This document shows positions 34,075 to 42,369 of a DNA stretch of 64,000 bases, one piece after another. Numbering within the stretch: position 1 is the stretch's first letter; each line of letters opens with the position of its first letter. Both the position numbers and the translations under genes were made by a program. The stretch comes from Clostridia bacterium (GTDB lineage: Bacteria; Bacillota; Clostridia; TANB77; CAG-508): positions 62,001 through 126,000 of the forward strand of contig JAFXPH010000004.1 in assembly GCA_017528085.1 (NCBI GenBank), in the 5' to 3' direction. Below the pieces are notes generated by a model. That model had not been told where the DNA came from. It saw only the letters and a list, made by a program, of their open reading frames with translations, and made no database searches.

Positions 34075-34704
34075 ATGAACAATTTTGTCGTTACAATTGG
34101 AAGAGAGTTTGGCAGTGGAGGAAGAGAAATTGGTGAAAAGTTAGCTGAAAGGTTAGGATTTAATTTTTATAATGATAGACTCTTATCTGATGTATCACAT
34201 AAAACAGGAATAGATAAAAGCTTATTTGAAGATGCAGATGAAAAGCAAAAAGAGGCATCATGGTATATGATGGCAATGAATGTTTTAAATGCATTTGGAA
34301 AAGATAAATCAGTAGATGAACTCCCATCGAGTGAACAATTATTTTTAGAACAATCTAAATTTATTGAAGAACTTGCTGAAAATGAAAATTGTGTAGTTGT
34401 TGGAAGATGCTCTAATTATTTACTTAAAAATAAACCTAATGCTTTACATGTATTTATTTTTGCAGATGAAGATACAAAGATAAGAAGGATAATGGATAGA
34501 CAAGAATTATCTGAAAAAGATGCAAAAAAACATATGCAAAAAATTGAAAAAGAAAGAAAAGAGTATTATGAATATTATACTGGGAAAAAATATGGTAATT
34601 TTCAAGATTATGATTTGTGCATAAGTTCATCAAAATGTAGAATAGAAGAAATTGCAGCAATAATAGAAAGATTAGTTAGAAATAGAATTATATCAGAAGA
34701 ATAA
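34075..34704 (+). CDS. Cytidylate-kinase-like family protein
   Basis: This 209-residue P-loop kinase-like protein starts VTIGREFGSGGREIGEKLAE: the modified P-loop GREFGSGG is that of the cytidylate-kinase-2-like group, not Cmk. NDRLLSDVSHKTG and VVGRCSNYLL follow, then the lid region IRRIMDRQELSEKDA. These proteins are common in clostridia; the phosphate acceptor is not established. GGGGAGTG precedes the ATG. It is a single-gene unit. Confidence 0.85.
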   Translation: MNNFVVTIGREFGSGGREIGEKLAERLGFNFYNDRLLSDVSHKTGIDKSLFEDADEKQKEASWYMMAMNVLNAFGKDKSVDELPSSEQLFLEQSKFIEELAENENCVVVGRCSNYLLKNKPNALHVFIFADEDTKIRRIMDRQELSEKDAKKHMQKIEKERKEYYEYYTGKKYGNFQDYDLCISSSKCRIEEIAAIIERLVRNRIISEE

Positions 34705-34735
34705 AAAAGGTAGATGTTTTTCATCTACCTTTTTA
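34705..34735. terminator. Bidirectional terminator between the kinase-like gene and family member 3
   Basis: AAAAGGTAGATG and CATCTACCTTTT pair around TTTTT, between converging genes. Confidence 0.85.
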
Positions 34736-37561
34736 TATATTTATTTCAGAATCATCATCTTGTGCTCTTGATGAATTATCCTCCTGCGTTTTATTATTTG
34801 AATTGTTATTGTTTTTGGGTTCATAATTACCATTACTATCTCTAACACTTATACTCTGAGAAAAAGAATCTAATTGCTCATGATTAACTGCTTCAGTGTT
34901 TTGATCTGGCTTATAATTATCTGATTCGCTATTAGATATTTTATCTAATTCACTATAATCATTTATAACGTTATTGGCATAAGTAAATGATTCTTTTATC
35001 CTATTAACTAATCCACTTTCTTTATCAGTACTTCTGAATTTTTTTACAAAAGATGATATAAATCCAACAACCCCTTTTGGAGCATCTTGAACAGCAGGAT
35101 GAATGTCTTCGGAAGATGTTACTTTTGTTTGGAAATCCTCGTTTTTTAAATTGTTGCTTTCTTGATTAACTGAAATAGAAGACACTTTTTCTTCTTGTAT
35201 AGGCTCAACTTCGGGTTGAGAAGATATATCATTAATGCTCTTATTATAATCAGATAAGTCATGAGATGAATTTAACTCTCGATATGCTTTATAAGATTCT
35301 GGAGTTAAAAAGCCTGGGTGATCTAAATCTAGTCCTATTTTTCCAGTATTATTAATAAAGTTTTCGTACTCTTCAAAGTGCATAAGATTAACATGGGTAG
35401 ATAAAGCTGTGGCTGTTTCAATCTTTTGACCTGTTCTTGGATCTACGTTTGTTATAAGAGCATCTATAATAGGTTCCATGTTTTTTAAAGTAATCGAATC
35501 TAATAATGATTGGTCAAAATCCTTTAAAAATTCCTTTTTTAATACTTCAAGATTTTTTTCTTGTTGAGAAATATCTATTGTAGAAATTATATTTTTATTT
35601 CCATTTCTATATAACATAGATAATGCTGTGGCAAAAGTAATAAAACGTGAATTATTTATTGGATTAGTATATATATCTAATTGACTTTTGGCTTTCAAAC
35701 GAGACATTCTAATTAATAAAGCATCAAAGTCAAATTTAAACCCACTTTTTAAAGCGCTTTGAGAAGGATATAGCTTATCATACGCTTTAGCTAGCTTTAT
35801 CTTTTCTTCCTCTTTTCCTAAGGCATTTTGAATATCATCATATTTTAAATCCTCAAAAGCAAAATGACATATGTCATAGTTTAACATTTCTTGAAAATTT
35901 TCAAAAGAAGACTTAGCAATTAACTCTTCACTACGATTAGTAGATATTTTGTTTAATGCTTCTGATAAATCTGTTGAGTGTGATACAAAATCGTGTCCTT
36001 CTGGGAGAAATTCAACTTTTAATGCTGAAGAGTATGCTGCAATACTTTGTAATAGTGTCTCAGTATCAACATGAGTATATGCTGAATATCTACGAGTATT
36101 CGTGTTTAATAAATAGCATAAATCTGAATCAGGTATATTAATTCCTGTTTTAGTAAATTTTTCTAGAAAAGGTTTAATTGCTTTTAAATCTTCCTCAGTA
36201 TATTTTAAAGAATTAAGTATTTGTGATGCTTCTTTAGTTTTGTTGACTATATTTATAAATGTATCAGGAAGTTGGCTTAAGAGAGCTCTACCAGTTTCTT
36301 TAATCTCTTCATTAGAAAAATATGAAGTGTCAAAACCTCTTTTTCCTGTTTGTTCAACAAGATCAGGATTTGACTCTATATCAAAGGTAAAATTTTGTTT
36401 GATTTCTTCTTCATCAAATTCTTTTATCATCATATCCAAGCAATCTTTTGGATCTAAGTATGAATATTTTTTGACAAATTCATTGATTTTTCCTTCAATT
36501 GAATCAGGGAGTTTATCAACAAAACCTAGAGATTGTCTCAATAATGAAGAATATTTAAGAGACAATTTAGACCTATTGTTAACTCGATCATAATTGTTAT
36601 AGTAAGAATCTTTTTTTGAATAACGATTATTATTAATAAGGCCTTCTCTAAAATCAGCTCTTTTAAGAGTTATTGCAAGTCCATGAATACCTGGACTATG
36701 CTGAATTATATCTACTAATGAAGCTATTTCAGGGTCTGTTACAGATGATTTTAATTTTTGGCAATAAATTTCTAACGCTTCAGGGTCTATAAAACCTTTC
36801 TTAAGTATATTACCATCAGATATTTGCGCTGCTATATCAGTAGCAAAGAATTCAAAATGGGTTTTTAATTTACTATTACTATTTATCTTATCTAATAGTT
36901 CTTTAGGTAGTCCAAGTCTTCTAATTATCATTTCGAAAAAATCAGCACCTAAATCTGGTTCTCCAACTGTTTTAACTCCTATATTCCTTTTTGCATCGTT
37001 AACGGCTTCTTCTTTTTCTTCTGGTGTATAAGAATTAAATATTTTACCTTTTTCTTCTACTTTAGCTGTATGTACTTTAATAAATGCTTCTGATACTTTG
37101 CCATATTTTGATAATTCATCAATATCTTTTAAACTACTCTCTTGAATTTTGTCAAATAAAGCTGTTTCCTTAATTTCTCTTTCTGATTTTGTTTTGTCTG
37201 AGTTTGAATTTGGGTCTTGTTTTCGATTGAAATTAGGATTTTCAATATTTTTAGATTGTTCTTTTACTTGATTGATAGTTGAAGATATTACTGACAAATT
37301 TAAAGAAAAACCTTTTTCTCCAGGTGTTATGACATCGGTAATATTATGATCCATTTTTGTTTGTAATAAATTTACAAACAAATTTACTTGTTCATTATCC
37401 ATTCCACCAAGCATATTTGATATCTCTTGGTTAAAAGAATTAAAGTCTGCTGATGAAAAATCTATAACATCTTCTTCTTTTATTAAATTATTTACTAGAT
37501 CTTTTTGTTGTTTTTCTCTTGCATAAACAAAAAGTCTTTCAGCAATATCAATATTTGCCAT
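34733..37561 (-). CDS. Large unknown protein, three-member paralogous family, member 3
   Basis: This is a 942-residue hydrophilic protein without signal peptide or membrane helices. The start is the ATG at 37559-37561 (MANIDIAERLF), which aligns with member 2's start and has GAGGAT upstream; a longer in-frame start exists but adds only nine unmatched residues. The N-terminal domain (1-100) shares with member 2 the pattern A-x-x-LF...EKQ, FSSADFNSFNQ and GFSLN. A long divergent helical middle follows. Residues 829-865 contain the shared module (core GLVNRIKESFTYA), with a 77-residue Asn/Asp/Ser-rich tail. Function unknown. Confidence 0.8.
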   Translation of the reverse strand: MANIDIAERLFVYAREKQQKDLVNNLIKEEDVIDFSSADFNSFNQEISNMLGGMDNEQVNLFVNLLQTKMDHNITDVITPGEKGFSLNLSVISSTINQVKEQSKNIENPNFNRKQDPNSNSDKTKSEREIKETALFDKIQESSLKDIDELSKYGKVSEAFIKVHTAKVEEKGKIFNSYTPEEKEEAVNDAKRNIGVKTVGEPDLGADFFEMIIRRLGLPKELLDKINSNSKLKTHFEFFATDIAAQISDGNILKKGFIDPEALEIYCQKLKSSVTDPEIASLVDIIQHSPGIHGLAITLKRADFREGLINNNRYSKKDSYYNNYDRVNNRSKLSLKYSSLLRQSLGFVDKLPDSIEGKINEFVKKYSYLDPKDCLDMMIKEFDEEEIKQNFTFDIESNPDLVEQTGKRGFDTSYFSNEEIKETGRALLSQLPDTFINIVNKTKEASQILNSLKYTEEDLKAIKPFLEKFTKTGINIPDSDLCYLLNTNTRRYSAYTHVDTETLLQSIAAYSSALKVEFLPEGHDFVSHSTDLSEALNKISTNRSEELIAKSSFENFQEMLNYDICHFAFEDLKYDDIQNALGKEEEKIKLAKAYDKLYPSQSALKSGFKFDFDALLIRMSRLKAKSQLDIYTNPINNSRFITFATALSMLYRNGNKNIISTIDISQQEKNLEVLKKEFLKDFDQSLLDSITLKNMEPIIDALITNVDPRTGQKIETATALSTHVNLMHFEEYENFINNTGKIGLDLDHPGFLTPESYKAYRELNSSHDLSDYNKSINDISSQPEVEPIQEEKVSSISVNQESNNLKNEDFQTKVTSSEDIHPAVQDAPKGVVGFISSFVKKFRSTDKESGLVNRIKESFTYANNVINDYSELDKISNSESDNYKPDQNTEAVNHEQLDSFSQSISVRDSNGNYEPKNNNNSNNKTQEDNSSRAQDDDSEINI

Positions 37562-37593
37562 ATTATTATCCTCATATAATAATCTCACTTTAT

Positions 37594-37626
37594 ATTATAT
37601 AATTAATAACTTAAAAATCCATAACA
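37594..37626 (-). promoter_or_regulatory. Candidate promoter with TGTTATG box for family member 3
   Basis: On the minus strand TATAAT (37594-37599) is preceded at 20 bp by TGTTATG (37620-37626). No consensus -35 lies at 17 bp. Confidence 0.45.
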
Positions 37627-37689
37627 AGAAGTTGTTGTTTTGTTTACAAAAAATTTACAAAAATAGCATTAATTTTTAGGGATTTTTTG

Positions 37690-37718
37690 TTGAAACTTAA
37701 AAGAAAAAATTATATTAT
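37690..37718 (+). promoter_or_regulatory. Promoter of upp
   Basis: TTGAAA (37690-37695), 17 bp, TATTAT (37713-37718). Confidence 0.65.
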
Positions 37719-37749
37719 TATAAGTAGAAAAATATAGGGGGGTTAAATT

Positions 37750-38382
37750 ATGAATATTAATGTCTTAAATCATCCGTTAATATCACATAAATTAAGCTTA
37801 CTTAGAGATAAAAAGACGGGAACAAAAGAGTTTAGAGAACTTGTAAGTGAAATATCAGGACTTCTTTTTTATGAATCTATGAAGGATATTAAACTAGAAG
37901 AAAAAGAAGTTGAAACACCAATTTGCAAAACAAAAGGATATGTAATAGACGAAAATAAATTAGCGTTCATTCCTATACTAAGAGCAGGAACAGGAATGCT
38001 TGATGGTTTAATTAGTGTATTTCCAAATGCAAAAATAGGACATATAGGACTATATAGAGATGAAGAAACTTTAAGACCACATAAGTATTTTTATAAAGTA
38101 CCTAAAGACTTAAAGAAAAGAGATGTGTACATTCTAGATCCAATGCTTGCAACAGGTGGTTCAGCTATAGCTGCAATAAAACTAATAAAAGAAGATTTAG
38201 GTAAGAAAAATAAGATTAAATTTTTATCAATTATAGCAGCACCTGAAGGGGTAGAAGCTGTTAATAAAGCTTTCCCAGAAGTTGAAATATATGCTGCAGC
38301 ATTAGATGAAAAATTAAATGAAAAGGGATATATTGTCCCAGGACTTGGAGATGCAGGAGATAGGATTTTTGGAACGAAATAA
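37750..38382 (+). CDS. upp: Uracil phosphoribosyltransferase
   Basis: This 210-residue enzyme makes UMP from uracil and PRPP. Visible marks are LLRDKKTGTKEFRELV near the start, PILRAGTGMLDGL (about 77-89), the PRPP loop LDPMLATGGSAIAAI (about 131-145) and the C-terminal uracil-binding GYIVPGLGDAGDRIFGT. Length and order are standard. GGGGGG precedes the ATG. The phosphatase gene follows at 15 bp. Confidence 0.97.
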   Translation: MNINVLNHPLISHKLSLLRDKKTGTKEFRELVSEISGLLFYESMKDIKLEEKEVETPICKTKGYVIDENKLAFIPILRAGTGMLDGLISVFPNAKIGHIGLYRDEETLRPHKYFYKVPKDLKKRDVYILDPMLATGGSAIAAIKLIKEDLGKKNKIKFLSIIAAPEGVEAVNKAFPEVEIYAAALDEKLNEKGYIVPGLGDAGDRIFGTK

Positions 38383-38397
38383 TTAAAGGAGAAATAG

Positions 38398-39027
38398 ATG
38401 AGAATTATTATCGTAAGACATGGCGAATCAATAATGAATGTCAAAACGGATAATGGGGAAAAACTATATTGTGGAGCTCTAGATATTCCTTTATCAGATA
38501 GAGGCGTATCAGATGCAAAAAAATTAATAGATAATGATTATTTAAAAGATGTTGATAAAGTTTACTCTTCAGATTTAATAAGAGCTTATGATACTGCTAA
38601 GTATGCAACAGGAAGAGAAGATATTATTAAAGATAAAAGAATAAGAGAAAGATCTTTAGGTGATTTTGAAGGTAGATCAGAAGAAACTATGAGACAAATT
38701 TATCCAGAAGTTTATGAAAAAGCTCCAAACGGCAGATTTAGATGTGACTTTGTCTTAAAAACTCCTACTGGAGAGAATTATACTGATGTATCTGCAAGAA
38801 TAAGAAGTTTCTTTGAAGACATTGTAACAAGTGATGATACTAAGATAGCAATATTTACACATATGCATGCAATAAGATGTATGCTATATGTTCTTTTAGG
38901 GTTAGAAAAGGAAGTTGTATCAACCTTAAAAATACCATACTCAACACCAATTGTTCTTGAAGGAAATAGTATTGGTGAATTTAAACTTGTTAATTATGAA
39001 CTAAAAGATTTAATAAAAGTAGTTTAA
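38398..39027 (+). CDS. Histidine phosphatase family protein (phosphoglycerate-mutase-like)
   Basis: This 209-residue protein has the RHGE motif at the N-terminus (IIVRHGESIMN), whose His is the phospho-acceptor. YSSDLIRAYDTA and RIRERSLGDFEGRS follow, and the second catalytic His lies in AIFTHMHAIRC. Family members dephosphorylate sugars, nucleotides or cofactors; the substrate cannot be told. It is probably co-transcribed with upp, which could point to a nucleotide or pentose phosphate role (weak inference). Confidence 0.85.
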   Translation: MRIIIVRHGESIMNVKTDNGEKLYCGALDIPLSDRGVSDAKKLIDNDYLKDVDKVYSSDLIRAYDTAKYATGREDIIKDKRIRERSLGDFEGRSEETMRQIYPEVYEKAPNGRFRCDFVLKTPTGENYTDVSARIRSFFEDIVTSDDTKIAIFTHMHAIRCMLYVLLGLEKEVVSTLKIPYSTPIVLEGNSIGEFKLVNYELKDLIKVV

Positions 39028-39051
39028 TTATAAGACAAGCTATGGTATAAT
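39023..39051 (+). promoter_or_regulatory. Promoter upstream of the 39089 gene
   Basis: TTTAAT (39023-39028), 17 bp, TATAAT (39046-39051). It overlaps the stop codon of the preceding gene. Confidence 0.6.
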
Positions 39052-39088
39052 GCTTATGCAAATATTTAGTGCTTTTTAAGAGGGATAT

Positions 39089-39466
39089 ATGTTAAATAAA
39101 ATTAAATCAAAAATTGAAGAAAATAGATTATATTGTTCAATAAAGAACATGATAAAACTTGGAAGACCTAATGCAAATATTAAGTTTTCAGAAGGTAGTA
39201 ATATACCAGTATTAATCAATAGTGTTATTAATAAAAGAGCATATTTAAACGATATCATTTTAGAAATAGGAATCTATGCTTCTGAACTTAATAATAAAGA
39301 TGTTGTGGAAGACTTATATAAAACTTTTTCTTATGAAGAATTAAAAGGAACTAAGGAAGAAGTATGGGAAGAGCAACTAACAACTGAGATTAATGAGTAT
39401 GATTCTAAAAGAGCAAATCTTTTAGAAAAATTAAATTTTTTAAAAAGAGAAGTAGCAAAGTACTAA
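39089..39466 (+). CDS. Unknown small charged protein
   Basis: This is a 125-residue soluble, mostly helical protein. Its C-terminal third is a likely coiled coil (EINEYDSKRANLLEKLNFL). No family recognised. AGAGGGAT precedes the ATG. It ends in a hairpin that overlaps its stop codon. Confidence 0.65.
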   Translation: MLNKIKSKIEENRLYCSIKNMIKLGRPNANIKFSEGSNIPVLINSVINKRAYLNDIILEIGIYASELNNKDVVEDLYKTFSYEELKGTKEEVWEEQLTTEINEYDSKRANLLEKLNFLKREVAKY

Positions 39467-39484
39467 TTTTATTAGTACTTTTAT
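39458..39484 (+). terminator. Terminator overlapping the stop of the 39089 gene
   Basis: AAGTACTAAT and ATTAGTACTT pair around TTT, then TTATTTT. The stem includes the TAA stop. Confidence 0.7.
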
Positions 39485-39505
39485 TTTAGATAAAGGAGCA
39501 TTTTT

Positions 39506-40735
39506 ATGAGATCAATTAGAGAACTTTATAGAGTTGGAAATGGACCTAGTTCATCACATACAATGGGGCCAAAAAAAGCAGCAGAAGAATTCAAAAAGAA
39601 ATTCTCTGATGCAGACAAATATGTAATAACTTTATTTGGGTCATTAGCACTAACAGGTAAAGGACACTTAACAGATGTAGCAATAAAAGATGCATTAAAA
39701 GAGAAAGAAACTGAAATCATTTTTGATACTAAAACAAAATGTGATTATCATCCAAACACACTTACACTAGAAGCAATTAAAGATGGAGAGCCAGCTGGAT
39801 TTTGGAAAGTGTATTCAGTAGGTGGTGGAGAAATAGAAATTGACGGAGAAGATACTTTTAAAGAAATAAAAGTTGTATATGAAAGAAAAACATATACAGA
39901 TATTGCTTTATATTGTAGCGAAAATAATATGTCTTTAGCAGACTATGTATATTCAAGAGAAGATAAAAACTTTAAGACATTTTTAAAAAATATATGGAAT
40001 ACTATGGAAAAATCTATAGAAAGAGGCTTGAGCACAGAAGGTATTCTTCCAGGAAACATAGGATTAGAAAGATATGCTAAAAGAATTTTAGAGAAGAGTA
40101 ATGAATCTAAAGATGATGCTGTTAAAAAGACAGCAGAACTTACAGCATATGCCTATGCAGTAACTGAAGAAAATGCTTCTGGTGGAGTAATAGTTACAGC
40201 TCCAACATGTGGTTCATCTGGAGTTCTTCCAGCTGTTCTTCATTATGCTAAAGAAATAAATGGCTATACTGATGATCAAATAGTTGATGCATTAGCTGTA
40301 GCAGGCTTAATTGGAAACATCATAAAAACAAATGCATCTTTAAGTGGTGCAGAATGCGGATGTCAAGCTGAAATTGGTTCTGCATGTTCAATGGCAGCTG
40401 CTGCGTATTCTTATTTAAGAGGATTAGATTTTAAGATAATAGAAGCTTCAAGCGAAATTGCAATGGAACATTTTTTAGGACTTACTTGTGATCCAGTTCA
40501 TGGTTATGTTCAAGTTCCATGTATTGAAAGAAATGGAGTTGCTGCAAATAGAGCAGTAGACTCATCTGAACTTGCATATATTCAAAATACTGGAACATTA
40601 ATTCCATTTGATACAGTTGTTGAAACAATGTATGAAACAGGTAAAGATTTAAAGAGCCACTATAGAGAAACTAGTAAAGGTGGACTTGCTAAAAAGTATT
40701 GTAAAAATAAATTCTATAATCCTGATATGGAATAA
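39506..40735 (+). CDS. sdaA: L-serine dehydratase (ammonia-lyase), single-chain iron-sulfur type
   Basis: This 409-residue enzyme turns L-serine into pyruvate and ammonia with a 4Fe-4S cluster. SIRELYRVGNGPSSSHTMGP marks the beta-like N-terminal domain. The catalytic alpha domain has ENASGGVIVTAPTCGSSGVL (about 223-242) and LSGAECGCQAEIGSACSMA (about 275-293), whose cysteines and the later CDPVHGYVQVPC supply the cluster. Both subunit types are joined in one chain, as in E. coli SdaA/SdaB, unlike the split form of Bacillus. The cytoplasmic role is amino-acid catabolism. AAAGGAGC precedes the ATG. Confidence 0.92.
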   Translation: MRSIRELYRVGNGPSSSHTMGPKKAAEEFKKKFSDADKYVITLFGSLALTGKGHLTDVAIKDALKEKETEIIFDTKTKCDYHPNTLTLEAIKDGEPAGFWKVYSVGGGEIEIDGEDTFKEIKVVYERKTYTDIALYCSENNMSLADYVYSREDKNFKTFLKNIWNTMEKSIERGLSTEGILPGNIGLERYAKRILEKSNESKDDAVKKTAELTAYAYAVTEENASGGVIVTAPTCGSSGVLPAVLHYAKEINGYTDDQIVDALAVAGLIGNIIKTNASLSGAECGCQAEIGSACSMAAAAYSYLRGLDFKIIEASSEIAMEHFLGLTCDPVHGYVQVPCIERNGVAANRAVDSSELAYIQNTGTLIPFDTVVETMYETGKDLKSHYRETSKGGLAKKYCKNKFYNPDME

Positions 40736-40748
40736 AATAAAGGGGACT

Positions 40749-40776
40749 ACACAAAACAATAATTTTGTGTTAAAAT
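40749..40776 (+). promoter_or_regulatory. Extended -10 promoter with adjoining inverted repeat, upstream of yebC
   Basis: TG-T-TAAAAT (TAAAAT at 40771-40776) is an extended -10. Immediately upstream the inverted repeat ACACAAAA-N6-TTTTGTGT spans 40749-40770, over the -35 region, and could be an operator. The 14-mer TTTTGTGTTAAAAT recurs before traX. Confidence 0.55.
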
Positions 40777-40825
40777 ATTATTGCTTTTTAATAAAGTTAT
40801 ATAAAGAATAAAGGAGGGAGATAAT

Positions 40826-41551
40826 ATGTCAGGACATAGTAAATGGCATAACATTGCAGCAAAAAAAGGAAAAGCTGATGCTGCAAGAGGTAAAATATTT
40901 ACAAAATTAGGAAGAGAATTATTAATAGCTGTTAAACAAGGTGGTCCTGATCCCGCTGGTAATTCTAAGTTAAAAGATGTTATAGCAAAATGTAAAGCAA
41001 ATAACATGCCTAATGATACAATTAATAATGCAATAAAGAAAGCATCTGGAGCAGGAGCAAATGAGAACTACGAAGAAATTACTTATGAAGGATATGGAGT
41101 AAATGGTGTAGCAGTTATCGTTAATGCATCTACTAATAATAAAAACAGAACAGCTGCAGATGTAAGACATTTATTTGATAAATGTGGTGGAAATCTTGGA
41201 ACAACAGGTTGCGTATCATATATGTTTGAAAAGAAGGGCGTTATCGTTATTGAAAAAGAAACATGCCCAATGAGTGAAGATGATTTAATGCTTCTTGCAA
41301 TTGATGCTGGAGCAGAAGATTTCTCTGCAGAAGACGAAGTATATGAAATTAAAACAGCTCCACAAGATTTTACAAATGTCTCTGAAAAACTACAAGCAGA
41401 AGGAATAGTATTCTTAGAAGCTGCAGTAGAACAAGTTCCATCTACATACATTGAACTAAATGAAGCTGAATCAGAGAGAATGCAAAAATTAATAGATTCT
41501 CTAGAAGACTTAGATGACGTACTAGAAGTATTCCACAACTGGGCTGAATAA
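40826..41551 (+). CDS. yebC: YebC/PmpR-family protein (transcription or ribosome-associated regulator)
   Basis: This 241-residue protein has the family start [19 protein letters not shown], then [34 protein letters not shown] and [19 protein letters not shown]. Length and three-domain layout are standard. Members are described as DNA-binding regulators and, more recently, as helping ribosomes through proline stretches. AAAGGAGGGAG precedes the ATG. It is a single-gene unit with a terminator. Confidence 0.95.
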   Translation: MSGHSKWHNIAAKKGKADAARGKIFTKLGRELLIAVKQGGPDPAGNSKLKDVIAKCKANNMPNDTINNAIKKASGAGANENYEEITYEGYGVNGVAVIVNASTNNKNRTAADVRHLFDKCGGNLGTTGCVSYMFEKKGVIVIEKETCPMSEDDLMLLAIDAGAEDFSAEDEVYEIKTAPQDFTNVSEKLQAEGIVFLEAAVEQVPSTYIELNEAESERMQKLIDSLEDLDDVLEVFHNWAE

Positions 41552-41565
41552 TTTTTAAAAACTAT

Positions 41566-41598
41566 AAGCACTAGCAATTAGGCTAGTGCTTTTGTTTT
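41566..41598 (+). terminator. Intrinsic terminator after yebC
   Basis: AGCACTAGC and GCTAGTGCT pair around AATTAG, then TTTGTTTT. Confidence 0.85.
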
Positions 41599-41624
41599 AC
41601 TAATAATAGTTTTTGTGTTAAAAT
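41596..41624 (+). promoter_or_regulatory. Promoter of the TraX-like gene
   Basis: TTTACT (41596-41601), 17 bp, TAAAAT (41619-41624) with the TG of an extended -10. Confidence 0.6.
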
Positions 41625-41643
41625 GGATTAGAAGGGAAAAAAG

Positions 41644-42327
41644 ATGACAAGTTTTATTTTAAAAGTTATTGCAGCAGTATCAATGCTTATTGATCACTCA
41701 AAGTATATAACTCCAGATTTAAATAATTATATAACAGTTTTTTTAGGAAGAATTTCTTTTCCGATTTTTTGCTTTTTATTAGTTGAAGGTTATACACATA
41801 CTAAAGACTTTAATAAATATGTGAAAAGAATTTTTGTAATGGCCATTGTTTCTCAGGTCCCATTTTTCCTATTTAGGACTTTAACATCTAGTTACAAAGT
41901 ATTAAATATTTGTTTCTCATTGTTAATTGGATTAATAGCTATAAGAGGAATAGATAAGGGAAAAAATTTATTTATTAAGATATTTGTTCCAACACTATGT
42001 GTTATTTGTGCACAAATGCTAAAATCAGATTATGGAGCATATGGAATAATTTTAATAATTAGTTTATTTGTATTTAGAGAAAAAACTTTATATAACAATA
42101 TTTCTTTCGTTATAATTAACTTGTTTTATTATTTAAGACAACTATGGCTAGCAAATCTAATTAAGAATGCAAATATGATAATTGCATTTGGACTTATTGG
42201 AGTATTTACTTCCTTGATTTTTATTAACTTGTATAATGAAAAAGAAGGAAGGAAGAGTAAATTTCTATATTGGTTTTATCCAGTTAGTTTAATTTTTATA
42301 GTATGCATGAATTATTTGATAAAATAA
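41644..42327 (+). CDS. TraX-family membrane protein
   Basis: This 227-residue protein has seven or eight membrane helices. The TraX signature is seen in KVIAAVSMLIDHSKYI (about 6-21) and LGRISFPIFCFLLVEGYTHT (about 34-53). TraX acetylates F pilin in E. coli; chromosomal Firmicute homologues are of unknown role, probably membrane acyltransferases. AGAAGGGAAAA precedes the ATG. It is a single-gene unit. Confidence 0.9.
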   Translation: MTSFILKVIAAVSMLIDHSKYITPDLNNYITVFLGRISFPIFCFLLVEGYTHTKDFNKYVKRIFVMAIVSQVPFFLFRTLTSSYKVLNICFSLLIGLIAIRGIDKGKNLFIKIFVPTLCVICAQMLKSDYGAYGIILIISLFVFREKTLYNNISFVIINLFYYLRQLWLANLIKNANMIIAFGLIGVFTSLIFINLYNEKEGRKSKFLYWFYPVSLIFIVCMNYLIK

Positions 42328-42355
42328 AAACACCTAGAATAATCTAGGTGTTTTG
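42327..42355. terminator. Bidirectional terminator between traX-like gene and GT4 gene
   Basis: CACCTAGA and TCTAGGTG with loop ATAA, flanked by A and T runs. Confidence 0.85.
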
Positions 42356-42369
42356 TTTTATATAAAAAT

